Positions 7,586 to 18,334 are shown, counted from the first letter of the stretch. The stretch is DNA of 64,000 bases from Psychromonas sp. SP041 (GCF_000470315.2 NZ_CBRF02000018.1:1-64000), one strand, 5' to 3'. Numbers and translations are program-made. Notes: generated by a model from the sequence alone, not told the origin.

Positions 7586-9754
7586 TTACGACTTTGGCGG
7601 ATGTAACTCTTTTCGAGTGATCCAGAGTGCAAATAATAATATGAAAAGCAATAAACCGCTTCTTATCAAATAACTAATATACAAATAGTCTGTCATAGTT
7701 AAATCGAGAACTATTTCAGTGCCAGATTCACCATGATGAATAGAACTAACCACTACAGACATAATCGAGGTTGACTCCATTTTATGTAATTCTTCAGTCG
7801 AATTTATAATTGTCGATATAAGTTCAACACTTTTATTCCGCCTGAAATAATTTCTTTGATATGAATATAATAATGAATCCCAATATTCATGAGGTGTATC
7901 CATACCAACAGCAGTAACTTGAATTTTATTTTCTCCAGGTGCCATTACACTATTTAAAGCGTCTTTCCATTGTATTAATAATTCTTTGGTTTTTTTTTGG
8001 GCATAATTATCTACTGCCGCGCTAAATGCTGACAATTCATTGCGCCTTTCATATGATAACCCCATGCTTTCTTCTGAGCCTCCTTGAAGTATTTCATCCC
8101 AACAATCAACCGTACAAGCTTTGTCACTTATTACGTTCCACATAGAAAGCAATTTATCTTTAATCTTCTGATTATCTTTATCATTTTTATCCACCCAATT
8201 TGCCCAACTGGATAATATTTTACTATCATATTCAGCAATATAACTTTGTTGAATTGGCTCAGAAGTATTTGTCTCCCCTTGCATTGCAATTATTAATCTC
8301 ATACGTAAGTTGAAACTAGCATATCCTGCATCTGAAATAGTTGGGAAGGTTAATGTATCAACGACTTTTTTTAAGTCCTCTAAAATTGGTTTGGCGACAG
8401 CAGTGAAATCAGTGTTTGGGGCTTTATCTACTATATTAAATTGATCACAAATATCAGTCCATCTCTCGTTTGGCTCTGTATCTTCGCTAACTAATATACA
8501 CTGTCGATTAATATTTTTTGCTGTTATGTGCTGCCCTGCTTTAATGGAAGACCAATCTTGTAATGTATTAATTTCAATAGCAGAGGGAGCAAACAGCATT
8601 TGAAAAGCCAGTTTAGCTTGTTGTAGGTTTGTACCAACACATAAATTAATTGCAAAGACAATTAATGTTATTATCATCCATGGAAAGTATTTTCGAGTAG
8701 GACGTTGAGTTTTAAAGTTATTCTCTAAAGAGTGAATATCACCGATACTGACAATATCATTGGTGCCACTTAACACTTCAAAATTAACTTCTTGTTGCAA
8801 AGGAAATTTATTTTTTGATTGCCAATAATCTGGGATAGAAAAGGTAGTTTTTCCAACTTTTTCATTATCATAAATATAGGCATAATCTCCATATTCTTTT
8901 TCCTCCATTTCATGAAACTTCCCTCGTAATTTCGTGACCTTGAATTTTTTTCTCTTTGCTTTATTTGATATATACCAAATAATAAAACCGATCAAAAAAG
9001 TGGCAGTGCATACTGCCAGTGAGATAAAACCTAATTCAGGGTCATTTAATGGCGCAAAGGTAAAAATGAGAGCCATTACAATGGTATATGCAATTCCTTT
9101 ATTAGAGGGATCAAAATACCAGTTTTCATTTTCTGTTGCATCACGTTCACCAGTAACAATCAATGGAAGTGAATCTATTTGACCCCGAACGTTATTTTTT
9201 GAAAGTTCTCTGACCTGTTTTTCAAGTTCACGCTTTTTATCCCATTTTTTCAACTCTGGAATTTCTTGACGATACTCTTCTACCAAACTTAAGTCTCCGA
9301 TAGATAATAGATAAATTTTTTCATCTATTACTGCGAGTTTAAGATTAGGAAGATCTAAAGAATTATCAGGGGTAGAAATACCCTTGTTTTTTAATATATT
9401 GAGAAAGTTAAATGGAATTTCAATTTTGGCTTCAAAAACAGTTAGTACTAAATCTGAAATACGGCCGTTCTCAGTTAAGCTTGATATTTGTATGTCGTCA
9501 CTATCCGTCTCTATGATTGTTGCAGGTTCATTAGTGTCAATATTGTAATAATGATCCAGTACAACTAATTCTTCCGCGGTCGCTTGAATAATCTCAACTT
9601 CATCACTTTGTAAATTATTTAATTCTTTGGCAAGTTTTGATGCTTTTTTTTCCGCTTGCTTTGTATTTGATTTATGTGAAAAATAGTTGATCAATGAATA
9701 AATCATCATAATAACTACTACAATGTTGAATATCATTACGGCGGTATTATACAC
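7586..9754 (-). CDS. IgaA-family inner-membrane protein
   Basis: Large polytopic protein resembling IgaA/YrfF, which restrains the Rcs envelope-stress phosphorelay in enterobacteria. Hydrophobic segments occur near residues 5-25, about 218-268 (two segments), about 353-375 and at the C-terminus (about 690-712). Cytoplasmic domains lie between the early segments, and a long periplasmic domain (about 380-690) contains Cys near 416, 435, 557 and 561. The order of domains and the FSIPDYWQ / GQHITAKNINRQC segments fit IgaA. The start is GTG at 9754 with AAGGA 8 bases upstream. Sequence identity to enterobacterial IgaA looks low, so the regulatory role is uncertain. Confidence 0.7.
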   Translation of the reverse strand: MYNTAVMIFNIVVVIMMIYSLINYFSHKSNTKQAEKKASKLAKELNNLQSDEVEIIQATAEELVVLDHYYNIDTNEPATIIETDSDDIQISSLTENGRISDLVLTVFEAKIEIPFNFLNILKNKGISTPDNSLDLPNLKLAVIDEKIYLLSIGDLSLVEEYRQEIPELKKWDKKRELEKQVRELSKNNVRGQIDSLPLIVTGERDATENENWYFDPSNKGIAYTIVMALIFTFAPLNDPELGFISLAVCTATFLIGFIIWYISNKAKRKKFKVTKLRGKFHEMEEKEYGDYAYIYDNEKVGKTTFSIPDYWQSKNKFPLQQEVNFEVLSGTNDIVSIGDIHSLENNFKTQRPTRKYFPWMIITLIVFAINLCVGTNLQQAKLAFQMLFAPSAIEINTLQDWSSIKAGQHITAKNINRQCILVSEDTEPNERWTDICDQFNIVDKAPNTDFTAVAKPILEDLKKVVDTLTFPTISDAGYASFNLRMRLIIAMQGETNTSEPIQQSYIAEYDSKILSSWANWVDKNDKDNQKIKDKLLSMWNVISDKACTVDCWDEILQGGSEESMGLSYERRNELSAFSAAVDNYAQKKTKELLIQWKDALNSVMAPGENKIQVTAVGMDTPHEYWDSLLYSYQRNYFRRNKSVELISTIINSTEELHKMESTSIMSVVVSSIHHGESGTEIVLDLTMTDYLYISYLIRSGLLLFILLFALWITRKELHPPKS

Positions 9755-10124
9755 TTGTAAAATCCTTATAAATTAAGTCTAATAAATTGAATTTAGGTTT
9801 AAAAAAGCGTTGAAAAATAACACATTTATCAAAACAAAGATATGTTATTGATAAAATCAAAATAAAGCTAATTAACATTTATTTTTTATAATAATTTTTT
9901 AAAATTAAAATAACTAAAAAGATGTAATACATGCCACTTATACATACTAGTCGACGTCATTACACACAGAAAAAGCCACTCCTATAATGTATTGGAGAAG
10001 TGTTCATATAAATAAATTGATATGAAAAATTGAATAAGTAGTTAGCATTATATTGGTAAGGTAATGCCTCTTAAGTAGTACTTATAAATAAGAGGCATTG
10101 AAATAAGAGGCATTAAAAATTTGA
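9755..10124. other. Intergenic gap
   Basis: AT-rich with no credible gene. An 11-bp inverted repeat (AATGCCTCTTA/TAAGAGGCATT) at 10063-10099, followed by another copy of AAATAAGAGGCATT at about 10101-10114, lies just after the lipoprotein gene on its coding strand. It may serve as its transcript end, though no T-run follows. Confidence 0.45.
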
Positions 10125-10379
10125 TTAGTTTAACGACGTAACAAGTTGAATTTCTTTTTCTTGATTCGCTTTATGCTGGCTGATCATTTCGTTTATAACT
10201 TGGTGTACATCTTCATTTTTACCTTCATAAAGATACGACTGCTGTTCAGCAAACCGAGGACCACCGCCGCCACCAGGACCATCGTGGAAAAAAGGAGCAC
10301 ATCCGGTTGTTGCCAAAAGAACCACAGTTGCCATCAATAATGTTGCTTTTTTCATACCTTTTTGCATCAGTTTTTTCAT
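10125..10379 (-). CDS. Small hypothetical lipoprotein, 84 aa
   Basis: Begins with a basic stretch (MKKLMQKGMKK) and a hydrophobic segment ending in lipobox ATTGC, so the mature protein starts with an acylated Cys. The mature part is only about 55 residues: a Gly-rich spacer (DGPGGGGGP) and a Gln/Glu/Lys-rich tail. GGAG lies 6 bases before the ATG at 10379, which decides this start over a longer frame. Another ATG eight codons later is possible. The family is unknown. Confidence 0.6.
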   Translation of the reverse strand: MKKLMQKGMKKATLLMATVVLLATTGCAPFFHDGPGGGGGPRFAEQQSYLYEGKNEDVHQVINEMISQHKANQEKEIQLVTSLN

Positions 10380-10616
10380 AAAGTACTCCAATAAATTTAA
10401 CACTATTGGCTACTCTACAATAAGATTGTGCAAAAAATATGCAAAGATAGAAGATAACAATAATTATTTATTAGCGACTATATGTTTATTAATCAAGTAC
10501 GTATCTATTAACCAAGGACAGTGTTAACGACATTCTTAAATACACTCACACAGAAATAGAAATACATCCAGACATAAACACAGTTAAATGTAAGTAAAAT
10601 AGAACGTAAATTTTAG

Positions 10617-10654
10617 ACAAAAAAAATCCGCACTTGTTAAACAAGTACGGATTT
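10617..10654 (-). terminator. Rho-independent terminator of glyA
   Basis: On the minus strand, the stem AATCCG(T)ACTTGT / ACAAGT(G)CGGATT with a 3-base loop is followed by a run of eight T. It lies about 90 bases after the glyA stop. Downstream of it, 10380-10616 contains no gene. Confidence 0.88.
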
Positions 10655-10740
10655 AAAGCAGTTAACTACGGCCTTAAAATAGTTTTAATAAGTTTTTATA
10701 ACAAGCTTAACTTACCCGACTATTGAGAGTCATTTAAGAC

Positions 10741-12006
10741 TTAAGCGTAAACTGGGTGTTCACCACAGAATTTAGCAACTTTAACTTTAACTGCTTCAAT
10801 TGTTGCAGCTAGTTTTTCTTCATCTTTAATCGCATCAAGCACGTCACAAATCCAAACAGCTAGTTCAGCGGCATCAGCAGTGTTTGCACCGCGACGAGTG
10901 AATGCTGGCGTACCGATACGTAGACCAGATGTAACAAATGGAGAACGTGGATCGTTTGGTACAGAATTCATGTTTACAGTGATGTGAGCAAGACCTAGTG
11001 CAGCATCAGCTTCTTTACCTGTGATGTCTTGAGCAATCAAGTCAACTAGGAAAAGGTGGTTTTCAGTCCCGTTAGATACGATTTTGTAACCGCGATCTTG
11101 GAAGACTTTAACCATTGATTTAGCGTTGTCTAACACGTTTTGTTGGTACACTTTAAACGCAGGTTCAGCACATTCTTTAAATGCTACCGCTTTAGCAGCG
11201 ATAACGTGCATTAATGGACCACCTTGACCGCCTGGGAATACAGCTGAGTTTAATTTTTTCTCAAGTGCTGGATTCGCTTTAGCAAGGATAAGACCACCAC
11301 GTGGGCCACCTAATGTTTTATGCGTAGTTGTTGTTACAACGTCAGCAAATGGTACAGGGTTAGGGTAAAGACCCGCAGCCACAAGACCAGCAACGTGTGC
11401 CATGTCTACAAACAGGTAAGCACCTACTTTGTCAGCAATTTCACGGAATTTAGCCCAATCTACAATACCTGAGTATGCAGAGAAACCAGCAACAATCATT
11501 GTTGGTTTATGTTCAATCGCTAGACGCTCAACTTCAGCGTAATCTAAAACACCTGTATCTGGGTTGATACCGTATTGAACAGCATTGTAAACTTTACCAG
11601 AGAAGCTAACAGATGCACCATGCGTTAAGTGACCACCGTGAGCAAGACTCATACCTAAAACAGTATCGCCAGGTGCACATAATGCAGCGTAAACAGCACT
11701 GTTTGCTTGAGAACCAGCATGTGGTTGTACGTTTGCGTAGTCTGCACCAAATAAAGATTTAGCACGTTCGATTGCTAGAGACTCAGCAACGTCTACATAT
11801 TCACAACCACCGTAGTAACGTTTACCAGGGTAACCTTCAGCGTATTTATTTGTTAATTGACTACCTTGTGCTTCCATAACACGTGGACTAGTGTAGTTTT
11901 CTGACGCAATCAGCTCAATGTGATCTTCTTGGCGTTGTACTTCATCAGTCATTGATTGCCATAACTCTGGATCGTAATCAGCAATATTCATATCTCGGTT
12001 AAACAT
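10741..12006 (-). CDS. glyA: Serine hydroxymethyltransferase
   Basis: PLP enzyme converting serine and tetrahydrofolate to glycine and methylene-tetrahydrofolate, the main source of one-carbon units. The PLP-binding lysine lies in [14 protein letters not shown] near residue 230. The N-terminus [16 protein letters not shown] closely matches E. coli GlyA. I start at the ATG at 12006 because GGAG is 6 bases before it; the upstream ATG at 12012 abuts the same GGAG and is unlikely. The length of about 421 residues is normal. It is transcribed alone. Confidence 0.97.
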   Translation of the reverse strand: MFNRDMNIADYDPELWQSMTDEVQRQEDHIELIASENYTSPRVMEAQGSQLTNKYAEGYPGKRYYGGCEYVDVAESLAIERAKSLFGADYANVQPHAGSQANSAVYAALCAPGDTVLGMSLAHGGHLTHGASVSFSGKVYNAVQYGINPDTGVLDYAEVERLAIEHKPTMIVAGFSAYSGIVDWAKFREIADKVGAYLFVDMAHVAGLVAAGLYPNPVPFADVVTTTTHKTLGGPRGGLILAKANPALEKKLNSAVFPGGQGGPLMHVIAAKAVAFKECAEPAFKVYQQNVLDNAKSMVKVFQDRGYKIVSNGTENHLFLVDLIAQDITGKEADAALGLAHITVNMNSVPNDPRSPFVTSGLRIGTPAFTRRGANTADAAELAVWICDVLDAIKDEEKLAATIEAVKVKVAKFCGEHPVYA

Positions 12007-12154
12007 GTGCATCTCCTGCTAGGAATTGTAAGTATAAGTCAATTTGATGTAGCGCATTTTACGCAATCTTTGTGCTATTGCATAGAGCAAATGATGTGAA
12101 ATATATCTGAGATGAACGTGAAGAATAATAATGTGGAATAATAAAATAAGCAGA

Positions 12155-12188
12155 TGAATGATTAATCAGCTAAATAATCAATCATTCA
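12155..12188. repeat. Inverted repeat between glyA and ydeP-like gene
   Basis: TGAATGATT at 12155-12163 pairs with AATCATTCA at 12180-12188. It may act as a weak terminator for the minus-strand oxidoreductase gene, although only short T-rich sequence follows. Confidence 0.45.
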
Positions 12189-12260
12189 CTGCCTTTTTAA
12201 TTAAACTGCGACTTAAAAACTCAGTGAAAATACTGCGGAATTCAAGCTTTAAAACTACCT

Positions 12261-14564
12261 CTATACAATACGTTCTGGTAAAGGGTTTTTCGCGGCACAA
12301 ATAACAATAGCAATCGATTTTGAATTAGGTGTAAACGTAAAATCACCGTAATTAGCTAACGCCACTAATGGGTTGGCTTCAGGATAATAAGCAGCCGCAT
12401 TACCCGTCGGAATATCATAAGCCAGTATTGTAAAATTAGTGACTTCTCTGACCACTTCATCTCCCCATAATGCTTCGATATCGACTTTATCACCTGAGGC
12501 TAACCCTAATGCAGTGATATCACTCTCATTCAATAAGATGATATTACGATCACCACTTAAACCTCGGTATCTATCTTTAAATCCATAAATCGTTGTATTG
12601 TACTGATCATGAGAGCGCAGTGTTTGAAGCACAAAGATACGATTTTTAGTTAAGGCTCGTTGTGATGCTGACACAATGGAATCGGGTAAAGGTGAGCTAT
12701 GGAATTGTGCTTTTTGATCATTTGTATTCCATATTCGTTGCCCTGCTGCATTACCTAGATAAAAACCGCCGGGTGCTTGCAAGCGTTGGTTCATATCAGA
12801 AAACCCTGGGATAGTTTGGCTAATATAATCGCGAATCAAATCATAATTTTTAATCGTTTCCAGCCAATTAATAGGCGAACTTCCTAAGGTTGCTTGCGCA
12901 ATGCCAGCTATAATCGCGGGTTCTGAACGCATTTGGCGAATATCACTTTTAATAACACCTTGAGAGCTATGCACCATAGAGAATGAGTCTTCTACGGTTA
13001 TTTTTTGAGACTTTCCTTGTTGCAAATCGATATCTGTACGGCCTAAACAAGGTAAAATTAATGCGGTTTTACCTGGGTATAAATGGGTTCGGTTTAGTTT
13101 AGTCGCGATATTAACCGTTAGATCACAGCGGCTCATAGCTTGACGTGTGATTTCAGAGTCTGGCATTGCAGCAACAAAGTTTCCGCCTAAACCAATGAAC
13201 ACTTTACTGTCACCACGTAACATAGCTTCCACTGCTTGAACGGCATTATGTCCGTGCTCTGCTGGTGGTTTAAAGTTAAAGGTTTTCTCTATGTTATCTA
13301 ACAATACACTATTGGGCTTTTCATCAATTCCCATCGTGCGGTCGCCCTGTACATTTGAGTGACCACGCACAGGACATAAACCAGCGCCCTTTTTACCTAT
13401 ATTGCCAAACAGTAATTGTAAGTTAGTCATTTCATTAATGGTTGGAACAGAATGTTTGTGTTGTGTAATACCCATTGCCCAAGTGAAAATAACGCGTTTT
13501 GATTGTTGATACACATCCGCAGCAGATTTTATTTGTTTTTTTGATAAACCTGACTGCGCAGTAATGTCAGACCAAGGTGTGGCATCCACTTGTTCTAAAT
13601 AAGCATCTAAGCCGCTAGTGTGTTGTTCAATAAATTTAATGTTAAAGACACGGTCGCCATTTTCAAGTGCTTGGTTATGTCGTTTTAGTAAGACTTTGAC
13701 CATACCGCGCACAGCAGCCATATCGCCACCTAAATTAGGCGTAAAATATTGGTTAGTTAATTTAGTTTCTCCACCTAACACCATATGAGCTGGCGATTGT
13801 GGATTGGCAAAGCGCTCTAAACCACGCTCTTTTAAAGTATTAAACGTCACAATATTCGCACCACGTTGAGCAGCATGACTTAAGGTATGCAACATACGCG
13901 GGTGGTTAGTCCCTGGGTTTTGACCAAAAACAAAAATAGCATCAGCGTGGTCGAAATCTTCCAGTGTTACTGTTCCTTTACCGACACCAATCGCTTGTTT
14001 CATAGCATAACCACTGGCTTCATGGCACATGTTTGAACAATCTGGAAAATTATTAGTGCCAAATTTTCTAATCATTAACTGATATAAAAAAGCAGCTTCA
14101 TTGCTAGCACGGCCAGAGGTATAAAATTCAGCTTGATTAGGATCGGTTAAACCATTTAAATGCTTGGCAATTAATGCAAAAGCGTCATCCCAACTAATAG
14201 CGACGTATTTGTCTGTTTCTGCTTGGTAAACCATAGGATCAGATAGGCGACCTTGATCTTCTAAATAATAGTCACTTTGTTTACGTAATGCGGACACTGA
14301 ATATTCGGCAAAGAATTCAGGCGTTAAACGACGTGATGTTGCTTCCCAATTAACTGCTTTTGCACCGTTTTCACAAAATTTGAAACGATCTTTTTTGCTG
14401 TCTTCACCCCAAGCACAACCTGGGCAATCGAACCCATGGTCTTGATTGGTTTTCATTAAATTTAATATGTTTTTAGCGACGTTCTCACTATGTAATAAAT
14501 GTTTAGCTGTACTGGCTAGTGAACCCCATCCACCAGCTGCTGCAGTATATTTTTTAACGGTCAT
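12261..14564 (-). CDS. YdeP-type molybdopterin oxidoreductase
   Basis: Member of the FdhF/YdeP branch of the DMSO-reductase superfamily, a cytoplasmic oxidoreductase using bis-MGD. YdeP in E. coli is linked to acid resistance, but its substrate is not established. Visible family signatures include GFDCPGCAW at residues 43-51, the FYTSGRASNEAAFLYQL stretch, DCSNMCHE, GHSNVQGDRT and RSHDQYNTTIYG near the C-terminus. At 767 residues it matches the family length. No TAT signal is present. The fdhD gene lies immediately upstream on the same strand, so cofactor sulfuration and enzyme are probably made together. Confidence 0.92.
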   Translation of the reverse strand: MTVKKYTAAAGGWGSLASTAKHLLHSENVAKNILNLMKTNQDHGFDCPGCAWGEDSKKDRFKFCENGAKAVNWEATSRRLTPEFFAEYSVSALRKQSDYYLEDQGRLSDPMVYQAETDKYVAISWDDAFALIAKHLNGLTDPNQAEFYTSGRASNEAAFLYQLMIRKFGTNNFPDCSNMCHEASGYAMKQAIGVGKGTVTLEDFDHADAIFVFGQNPGTNHPRMLHTLSHAAQRGANIVTFNTLKERGLERFANPQSPAHMVLGGETKLTNQYFTPNLGGDMAAVRGMVKVLLKRHNQALENGDRVFNIKFIEQHTSGLDAYLEQVDATPWSDITAQSGLSKKQIKSAADVYQQSKRVIFTWAMGITQHKHSVPTINEMTNLQLLFGNIGKKGAGLCPVRGHSNVQGDRTMGIDEKPNSVLLDNIEKTFNFKPPAEHGHNAVQAVEAMLRGDSKVFIGLGGNFVAAMPDSEITRQAMSRCDLTVNIATKLNRTHLYPGKTALILPCLGRTDIDLQQGKSQKITVEDSFSMVHSSQGVIKSDIRQMRSEPAIIAGIAQATLGSSPINWLETIKNYDLIRDYISQTIPGFSDMNQRLQAPGGFYLGNAAGQRIWNTNDQKAQFHSSPLPDSIVSASQRALTKNRIFVLQTLRSHDQYNTTIYGFKDRYRGLSGDRNIILLNESDITALGLASGDKVDIEALWGDEVVREVTNFTILAYDIPTGNAAAYYPEANPLVALANYGDFTFTPNSKSIAIVICAAKNPLPERIV

Positions 14565-14631
14565 TAAGGCCTACCTATGATAATTAGATTAATGGTTGTT
14601 ATTAAAAATTAAATGGTTATAAATAAAATGA

Positions 14632-15480
14632 TTAACACTGTGCTTTAATTAAACGGAAATCACCGTGATAAACATTAAAAGTGTATTCACTCACAAAGCC
14701 TATTAAGGTGATATTAAATTGTTTTGCGACTGAAACAGCCAAGCTTGAAGGTGCACCAATGGCAACGACTACTGGTATGTTTGCCGCTACTGCTTTTTGC
14801 ATCAACTCAAAACTGACACGACCGCTAAGCATTAATATATTCTGATTATCTAACAAACTTTGCTGTAACAATTCTCCGATGACTTTATCTACAGCGTTAT
14901 GTCGGCCGACATCTTCTTGAACGGACAAACAACTATCTACGGTAAAAATTCCCGCGCTATGCACCCCACCCGTAGCGGTAAATAAAGCTTGTTGCTCTCT
15001 TAGTTTTGTAGAAAGTGATAAGAGTTGATTAATGGACAACCAGTGAGTTTTATCATCAATATTATGTGTAAAGGTGTGTGCTAACTTTTTAACATCGTTT
15101 GCACCACAAATTCCACAACCAGAATGGCTAACAAACTGACGACTTAAGCTTTTCCAATCGAATTGAATATGTTTATCGAGATAAACATCACATTGATTAT
15201 GCTCTTCACAACTGATTTTTTCGATATCTGCTGCATGATGAATTATCGCGTAAGATAATAATAACCCTGTCACCAAAAAGGCATCTTGCCCCGGTGTTCT
15301 CATTGTTACCATCAGTGGTTTTTCAAGTTGCTTGCCCGTCTTTGGGCAGTTCCAATGCAATACAATATTGAGCGGTTCTTCACTTATCACAATATCTTCA
15401 CTCAAGCGCAGATCAACAGTTCCTTCTGGAGTTAATCGATAACGTTGTCGATTAACATACTGATAGGACATTGAACTCAT
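14632..15480 (-). CDS. fdhD: Sulfurtransferase FdhD
   Basis: Transfers sulfur from IscS to the molybdenum cofactor, needed to activate formate dehydrogenase-type enzymes. The catalytic cysteine pair is in SGCGICG near residue 121. FTATGGVHSAG and QEDVGRHNAVDKVIG are family hallmarks. The length of 282 residues is usual. AAGGG lies about 7 bases before the ATG. It is 67 bases upstream of the YdeP-like gene and probably co-transcribed with it. Confidence 0.95.
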   Translation of the reverse strand: MSSMSYQYVNRQRYRLTPEGTVDLRLSEDIVISEEPLNIVLHWNCPKTGKQLEKPLMVTMRTPGQDAFLVTGLLLSYAIIHHAADIEKISCEEHNQCDVYLDKHIQFDWKSLSRQFVSHSGCGICGANDVKKLAHTFTHNIDDKTHWLSINQLLSLSTKLREQQALFTATGGVHSAGIFTVDSCLSVQEDVGRHNAVDKVIGELLQQSLLDNQNILMLSGRVSFELMQKAVAANIPVVVAIGAPSSLAVSVAKQFNITLIGFVSEYTFNVYHGDFRLIKAQC

Positions 15481-15740
15481 TACTAACCCTTGATAAATTA
15501 TTTTTTTAAAAAAATGATTCAGGCTGATATTTATTTAGAAAACAAATAGGAGGATGACTCGTAGAATTCAGATTTATAACATATTATTTACAAAATTTTT
15601 AGAGTTAATGAGCAATTTACTAAAAAATATTTAGGACAGTTAACTAGCAGCATAAATAGTCGCTTTATAACGCCTCATTAAGAGCAAAAGCTACTTTCAA
15701 CAAAAATGCCCCTTAAAATATTGAACAAGGACCAAATAAA

Positions 15741-15989
15741 GTGACTGATTATGATGCTAAATTAATAGATGTTTTGAAATTATTAGGCGCTAAATGGTCA
15801 ATTATTGACTATCAGTTAGCAGGAATGGGCTGGGCTGTGATAATCTCGAATAACTATGTTCAATTTACTCTTCATTCTGATCGAGGTCATGTAGATATTT
15901 ATCTTGGAGAATATCAAGAAAACCAACTCATCAGTTGTAAAAACTCAGCAGAAGAGATTGCAGAAATAATCATAATAAATATTGTCTAA
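15741..15989 (+). CDS. Hypothetical protein, 82 aa
   Basis: A small acidic protein with no signal peptide. The GTG start has AAGGA about 10 bases upstream. The N-terminal TDYDAKLIDVLKLLGAKWSI suggests a helix followed by beta strands. No family was recognised. It is followed after 24 bases by another small gene, and the pair could be a transcription unit. The 250-base gap upstream holds no other gene. Confidence 0.55.
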   Translation: MTDYDAKLIDVLKLLGAKWSIIDYQLAGMGWAVIISNNYVQFTLHSDRGHVDIYLGEYQENQLISCKNSAEEIAEIIIINIV

Positions 15990-16013
15990 CAAAAAATATA
16001 ATTAAGGATAAAA

Positions 16014-16305
16014 ATGAGAAATATTATCGCTTTATTTTGTGCCCAGAATTATGATTGAAAAATATGGCGCTATTTGGATAAAAACTGAGCAAAAAAATTC
16101 AACAAGAATTGTCTTTGAAGAGTATTTACCTAATATTGATAAACTACAAATAATATATGAAAGAGTCGATGGAAATTATCAACCTTATTCTTGTGTGAAA
16201 AATAAAGATCCTCAATGGTGTCTGCCAATATGGATACCCGAAAACTCGAAGGTAATTTTATCCACGATTGAATCTGCAAAAAAATATTTAATAAGCTTTG
16301 TATAA
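16014..16305 (+). pseudogene. Small gene with apparent frameshift near its start
   Basis: A well-placed ATG at 16014, preceded by AAGGAT, opens MRNIIALFCAQNYD and stops after 14 codons. An overlapping frame from 16039 (GTG) or 16051 (ATG) then runs for about 85 residues without its own ribosome binding site. A single-base change near 16030-16050 would join them into a protein of about 95 residues. No family was recognised. It may instead be a true short gene starting at 16051, translated by coupling to the 14-codon frame. Confidence 0.4.
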
Positions 16306-16633
16306 CCTATTTATAAAAAATTGAATTCAACTAGCCCCTGTAAATAATAAGAATTGAATTATTAACAGTTGTTTTTCTTCGCAGTATTTTAGTTAATCAC
16401 TTTGAAAAAGAAAAACATAGAGATGCCCTATTCAATCTAAACGCTTGCTTTAATTACTATCAAACTCAACTCACCTGATCTCACTATCCTTTTTCACACT
16501 AAGCTATAATTGCTTGATCATTAATCTACTTTTATCACTTTTGATTACCTAAGCGATTACCGTCTGTTGCTTGTTGATTGGTAGATACTCTACAATAGCT
16601 AACAATTATTTTATTCATTATAAAGGATTCCCC

Positions 16634-18313
16634 ATGGCTCAAGCATTGCCTGATAAGTTCATTTATTCTATGTCACGCGTTTCTAAGGTCGTTCCACCTA
16701 AACGTACGATTTTAAAAGATATTTCATTAAGTTTTTTCCCTGGCGCTAAAATCGGCGTATTAGGTTTAAATGGCTCAGGTAAATCAACCTTATTACGTAT
16801 TATGGCCGGCATCGATCAAGAATTTGAAGGTGAAGCACGCGCATTAAACGGCACTAAAATCGGTTACCTTGCACAAGAACCTGTATTAGATCTTGAAAAA
16901 AATGTACGTGAAGTGGTTGAAGAAGCAGTATTTGAAGTTAAATCTGCACTAACAGAACTCGATGCCGTTTACGCAGCCTATGCTGAGGAAGATGCAGACT
17001 TTGATGCCTTAGCAAAACGCCAAGGACAACTTGAAGATATTATTCAAGCACATGACGGACATAATCTTGATAATCAATTAGAACGTGCTGCCGATGCACT
17101 ACGTTTACCAGCTTGGGATCAACCGATTAAAGTACTGTCTGGTGGTGAACGTCGACGTGTTGCGTTATGTCGTTTATTACTTGAAAAACCAGACATGTTA
17201 TTACTAGACGAACCAACCAATCACTTGGATGCGGAATCTGTTGCTTGGTTAGAACGTTTCTTACATGATTATGAAGGAACTGTTGTGGCCATTACCCATG
17301 ACCGTTACTTCCTTGATAATGTAGCAGGTTGGATTTTAGAGTTAGACCGTGGTTACGGCATTCCATGGGAAGGTAACTACTCGTCTTGGTTAGAGCAAAA
17401 AGATGAGCGTTTAAAACAAGAAGCAGGACAAGAGAAAGCACGTCAACGCCAAATTGAACAAGAACTTGAATGGGTTCGTTCAAACGCGAAAGGACGTCAG
17501 TCTAAAAGCAAAGCTCGTTTATCTCGTTTTGAAGAGCTTAATAATCAAGATTTCCAAAAACGTAATGAAACCAATGAGCTATTTATTCCAACAGGCCAAC
17601 GTTTAGGTGATCAAGTTATCGATGTTAATAACTTAACTAAATCATTTGATGGCCGCGTGTTAATTGATGACTTAAGTTTCAGTATTCCTAAAGGTGCGAT
17701 CGTTGGTATTATCGGTGCCAATGGTGCGGGTAAATCTACGTTATTTAAAATGTTAGACGGCACTGAAAAACCTGACTCTGGTGAAATCATTGTGGGTGAA
17801 TCAGTACAAATGGCGAGTGTTGATCAGTTCCGTGATCACATGAATGATAAATTAAGTGTTTTTGAAGAAGTCTCTGGCGGCAGCGATATTATTCAAGTGG
17901 GTAATATTGAAATACCAAGCCGTGCTTATTTAGGTCGTTTTAACTTTAAAGGTTCTGACCAATCTAAAATCGTAGGTGATTTATCAGGTGGTGAGCGCGG
18001 ACGTTTACATTTGGCTAAACTGCTTAAATCTGGTGGCAACTTATTGTTACTCGATGAGCCAACCAATGATTTAGATATCGAAACATTACGTGCACTTGAA
18101 GATGCCCTGCTTGGTTTTGCTGGTTGCGCCATGGTTATTTCGCATGACCGTTGGTTCTTAGACCGTATTGCAACGCACATCATTGATTACCGCGATGAAG
18201 GTAAGGTTAACTTTTATGAAGGTAACTACAGTGATTATGAAGCATGGATGAAGAAAACATACGGTGCAGCTGCTGTTGAGCCAACACGTATTAAATACAA
18301 ACGGATAAGTTAA
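16634..18313 (+). CDS. ettA: Energy-dependent translational throttle protein EttA
   Basis: ABC-F protein that binds the ribosomal E site and gates the first elongation steps according to ATP level. Two ABC domains are visible: Walker A GLNGSGKST near residue 40 and GANGAGKST near 363, with signatures LSGGERRRVALCRLL and LSGGERGRLHLAKLL and LLLDEPTNHLDAES / LLLDEPTNDLDIE. The inter-domain linker rich in Lys/Arg/Glu is present. I start at the ATG at 16634 with AAGGA before it; a 21-residue longer frame is not supported. The length of 559 residues matches E. coli's 555. Confidence 0.96.
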   Translation: MAQALPDKFIYSMSRVSKVVPPKRTILKDISLSFFPGAKIGVLGLNGSGKSTLLRIMAGIDQEFEGEARALNGTKIGYLAQEPVLDLEKNVREVVEEAVFEVKSALTELDAVYAAYAEEDADFDALAKRQGQLEDIIQAHDGHNLDNQLERAADALRLPAWDQPIKVLSGGERRRVALCRLLLEKPDMLLLDEPTNHLDAESVAWLERFLHDYEGTVVAITHDRYFLDNVAGWILELDRGYGIPWEGNYSSWLEQKDERLKQEAGQEKARQRQIEQELEWVRSNAKGRQSKSKARLSRFEELNNQDFQKRNETNELFIPTGQRLGDQVIDVNNLTKSFDGRVLIDDLSFSIPKGAIVGIIGANGAGKSTLFKMLDGTEKPDSGEIIVGESVQMASVDQFRDHMNDKLSVFEEVSGGSDIIQVGNIEIPSRAYLGRFNFKGSDQSKIVGDLSGGERGRLHLAKLLKSGGNLLLLDEPTNDLDIETLRALEDALLGFAGCAMVISHDRWFLDRIATHIIDYRDEGKVNFYEGNYSDYEAWMKKTYGAAAVEPTRIKYKRIS

Positions 18314-18334
18314 TAGATTAATAAAGCAGAAAAC

